This document shows, piece after piece, positions 6,087 through 6,601 of a stretch of 6,601 bases of DNA. The stretch lies in assembly GCA_019689955.1 (NCBI GenBank), contig JADGGM010000180.1, forward strand, positions 1 through 6,601, in the 5' to 3' direction. How positions within the stretch are numbered: position 1 is the first letter of the stretch; each line of letters opens with the position of its first letter. The DNA is from Gemmatimonadaceae bacterium (lineage in GTDB: Bacteria; Gemmatimonadota; Gemmatimonadetes; Gemmatimonadales; Gemmatimonadaceae). The notes under the pieces are model-generated. The model did not search any database, was not told where the DNA came from, and saw only the letters and a list, made by a program, of their open reading frames with translations. The position numbers and the translations under genes were made by a program.

Positions 6087-6482
6087 ATGGACACGAACCA
6101 GGGGAGCGAGCGCGACAAGCGCGAGAGTGGAGAGCCCGGCGGCGGGCAAGGGCGCCGCGATGAGGTCGGGAAGACGCGCATCTATAACCGAAATGCGGAC
6201 GACATCCCTGGCACCGCCGAGGTCCGCATGGCCGGCTCGTGGGGCGGCGGGGACTACAACGAATCGGGCGGCTCCGAGCTCATCTACCGCGACGGCGTCG
6301 TGCTCGGCGGGACGACGGCCGGGCCGGCCGGCGAGCCGACGATCGACATCCATGACGGACGCGGCGCGCCGCCGCCCGAGGGGGAGGCCGAGGAAGCGAT
6401 GCCACCGAGCGACGACGAGGGCGCAGAGCCCAGGGCCGAGGACCGCGACGCGCTGCGCCGGCGCGGCCTCCCCCCCGTGTGA
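6087..6482 (+). CDS. unrecognised small hydrophilic, probably disordered protein
   Basis: The 131-residue product is not recognised. It has no Cys, no hydrophobic segment and no signal peptide, and is rich in Gly, Glu, Asp, Arg and Pro. The first 30 residues are charged and polar. A middle part (about 30-92) reads KTRIYNRNADDIPGTAEVRM, then a Gly/aromatic patch AGSWGGGDYNESGGSELIYRDG, and ends with TIDIHDG; it looks like the only part that could fold. The tail (93-131) is acidic and Pro-rich. Coding is supported by strong G/C third-position bias, by GGAG 8 bases before the ATG, and by the short gap to the next gene. Two competing frames over this stretch are Arg/Ala/Pro-rich and shadow-like. 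A stress-linked or membrane-associated partner of the HdeD-like protein is possible but is guesswork. Confidence 0.7.
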   Translation: MDTNQGSERDKRESGEPGGGQGRRDEVGKTRIYNRNADDIPGTAEVRMAGSWGGGDYNESGGSELIYRDGVVLGGTTAGPAGEPTIDIHDGRGAPPPEGEAEEAMPPSDDEGAEPRAEDRDALRRRGLPPV

Positions 6483-6520
6483 CACCGTCACCACACATCA
6501 CATCTCACACAACGACACGG
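6483..6520 (+). other. A/C-rich leader before the HdeD-like gene
   Basis: The 38 bases between the small gene and GGTGA (6521-6525) are mainly A and C with few G, unlike the rest of the window. Such unstructured leaders can aid ribosome loading. The feature is compositional only. Confidence 0.35.
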
Positions 6521-6528
6521 GGTGAGCG

Positions 6529-6601
6529 ATGCCCATCGCGATCATCGACATCGAGACGCTGGCGCGCAACTGGTGGGTGGTGGCGCTCCGCGGGGTGGCG
6601 G
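6529..6601 (+). CDS. HdeD/DUF308-family membrane protein (3' partial)
   Basis: Only the first 24 residues are in the window: MPIAIIDIETLARNWWVVAL followed by RGVA. The stretch LARNWWVVALRG is the well-conserved opening of HdeD/DUF308 proteins, small multi-helix inner-membrane proteins; E. coli HdeD is linked to acid resistance at high cell density. The first helix would start near residue 15 and continue past the window end. GGTGA (6521-6525) precedes the ATG with short spacing. It lies 46 bases after the small hydrophilic gene, so the two are probably one operon. The family call rests on a short segment, and the six-helix remainder cannot be seen. Confidence 0.7.
   Translation, partial: MPIAIIDIETLARNWWVVALRGVA

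Noticed and set aside
4514..6181. A 555-codon open frame on the minus strand
   Set aside because: It is antisense to the LssY_C gene, with low-complexity Arg/Gly-rich translation and no recognisable domain.
5998..6494. Alternative open frames (both strands) over the small hydrophilic gene
   Set aside because: Their translations are Arg/Ala/Pro-rich, their third positions lack the window's bias, and they have no RBS, while the frame at 6087 has all of these.

Overview
The window is a GC-rich (about 70% G+C by eye) stretch of bacterial chromosome. All recognised genes lie on the + strand, and their third codon positions are almost all G or C. The gene content (AAA/LuxR-type regulator, exported cupin, DUF4239 membrane protein, LssY_C-domain protein, HdeD-like protein) fits a soil-type Gram-negative such as Gemmatimonadota or Acidobacteriota. 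That placement is inference; no rRNA, tRNA or phylogenetic marker is present.

Positions 1-1304 hold the C-terminal part of a large LuxR-family regulator (helical repeat region plus C-terminal helix-turn-helix) whose N-terminus is outside the window. A 141-base gap follows. It contains a small hairpin, an 18-bp imperfect dyad, and a 9-bp perfect inverted repeat whose right arm covers the Shine-Dalgarno of the next gene. Next come a non-heme chloroperoxidase-type alpha/beta hydrolase (1446-2318) and an NAD(P)-binding atypical short-chain reductase (2333-3097). These two are almost certainly co-translated, because the ribosome binding site of the second overlaps the stop of the first. Two hairpin-forming repeats (3089-3123 and 3138-3183) separate them from a small exported cupin (3216-3629).

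After 183 bases of structured non-coding DNA comes a second group: a four-helix DUF4239 membrane protein (3813-4589), then 32 bases later a two-part protein ending in an LssY C-terminal domain (4622-5824). The first eight codons of the DUF4239 gene contain a perfect 9+3+9 palindrome. A strong 10-bp stem at 5835-5858 probably ends this unit. The third group, after a 262-base gap, is an unrecognised hydrophilic 131-residue protein (6087-6482) followed by the start of an HdeD/DUF308-like membrane protein that runs off the window (6529-6601).

A reasonable reading is a stress or redox accessory region: a regulator next to a small oxidoreductase/hydrolase/cupin set, then envelope proteins. No gene here proves a pathway. 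No mobile element, CRISPR array, RNA gene or origin was seen. The most unusual signals are the regulatory-looking inverted repeats at or near start sites, an LssY_C protein without the expected export signal, and the unrecognised small protein before the HdeD-like gene.
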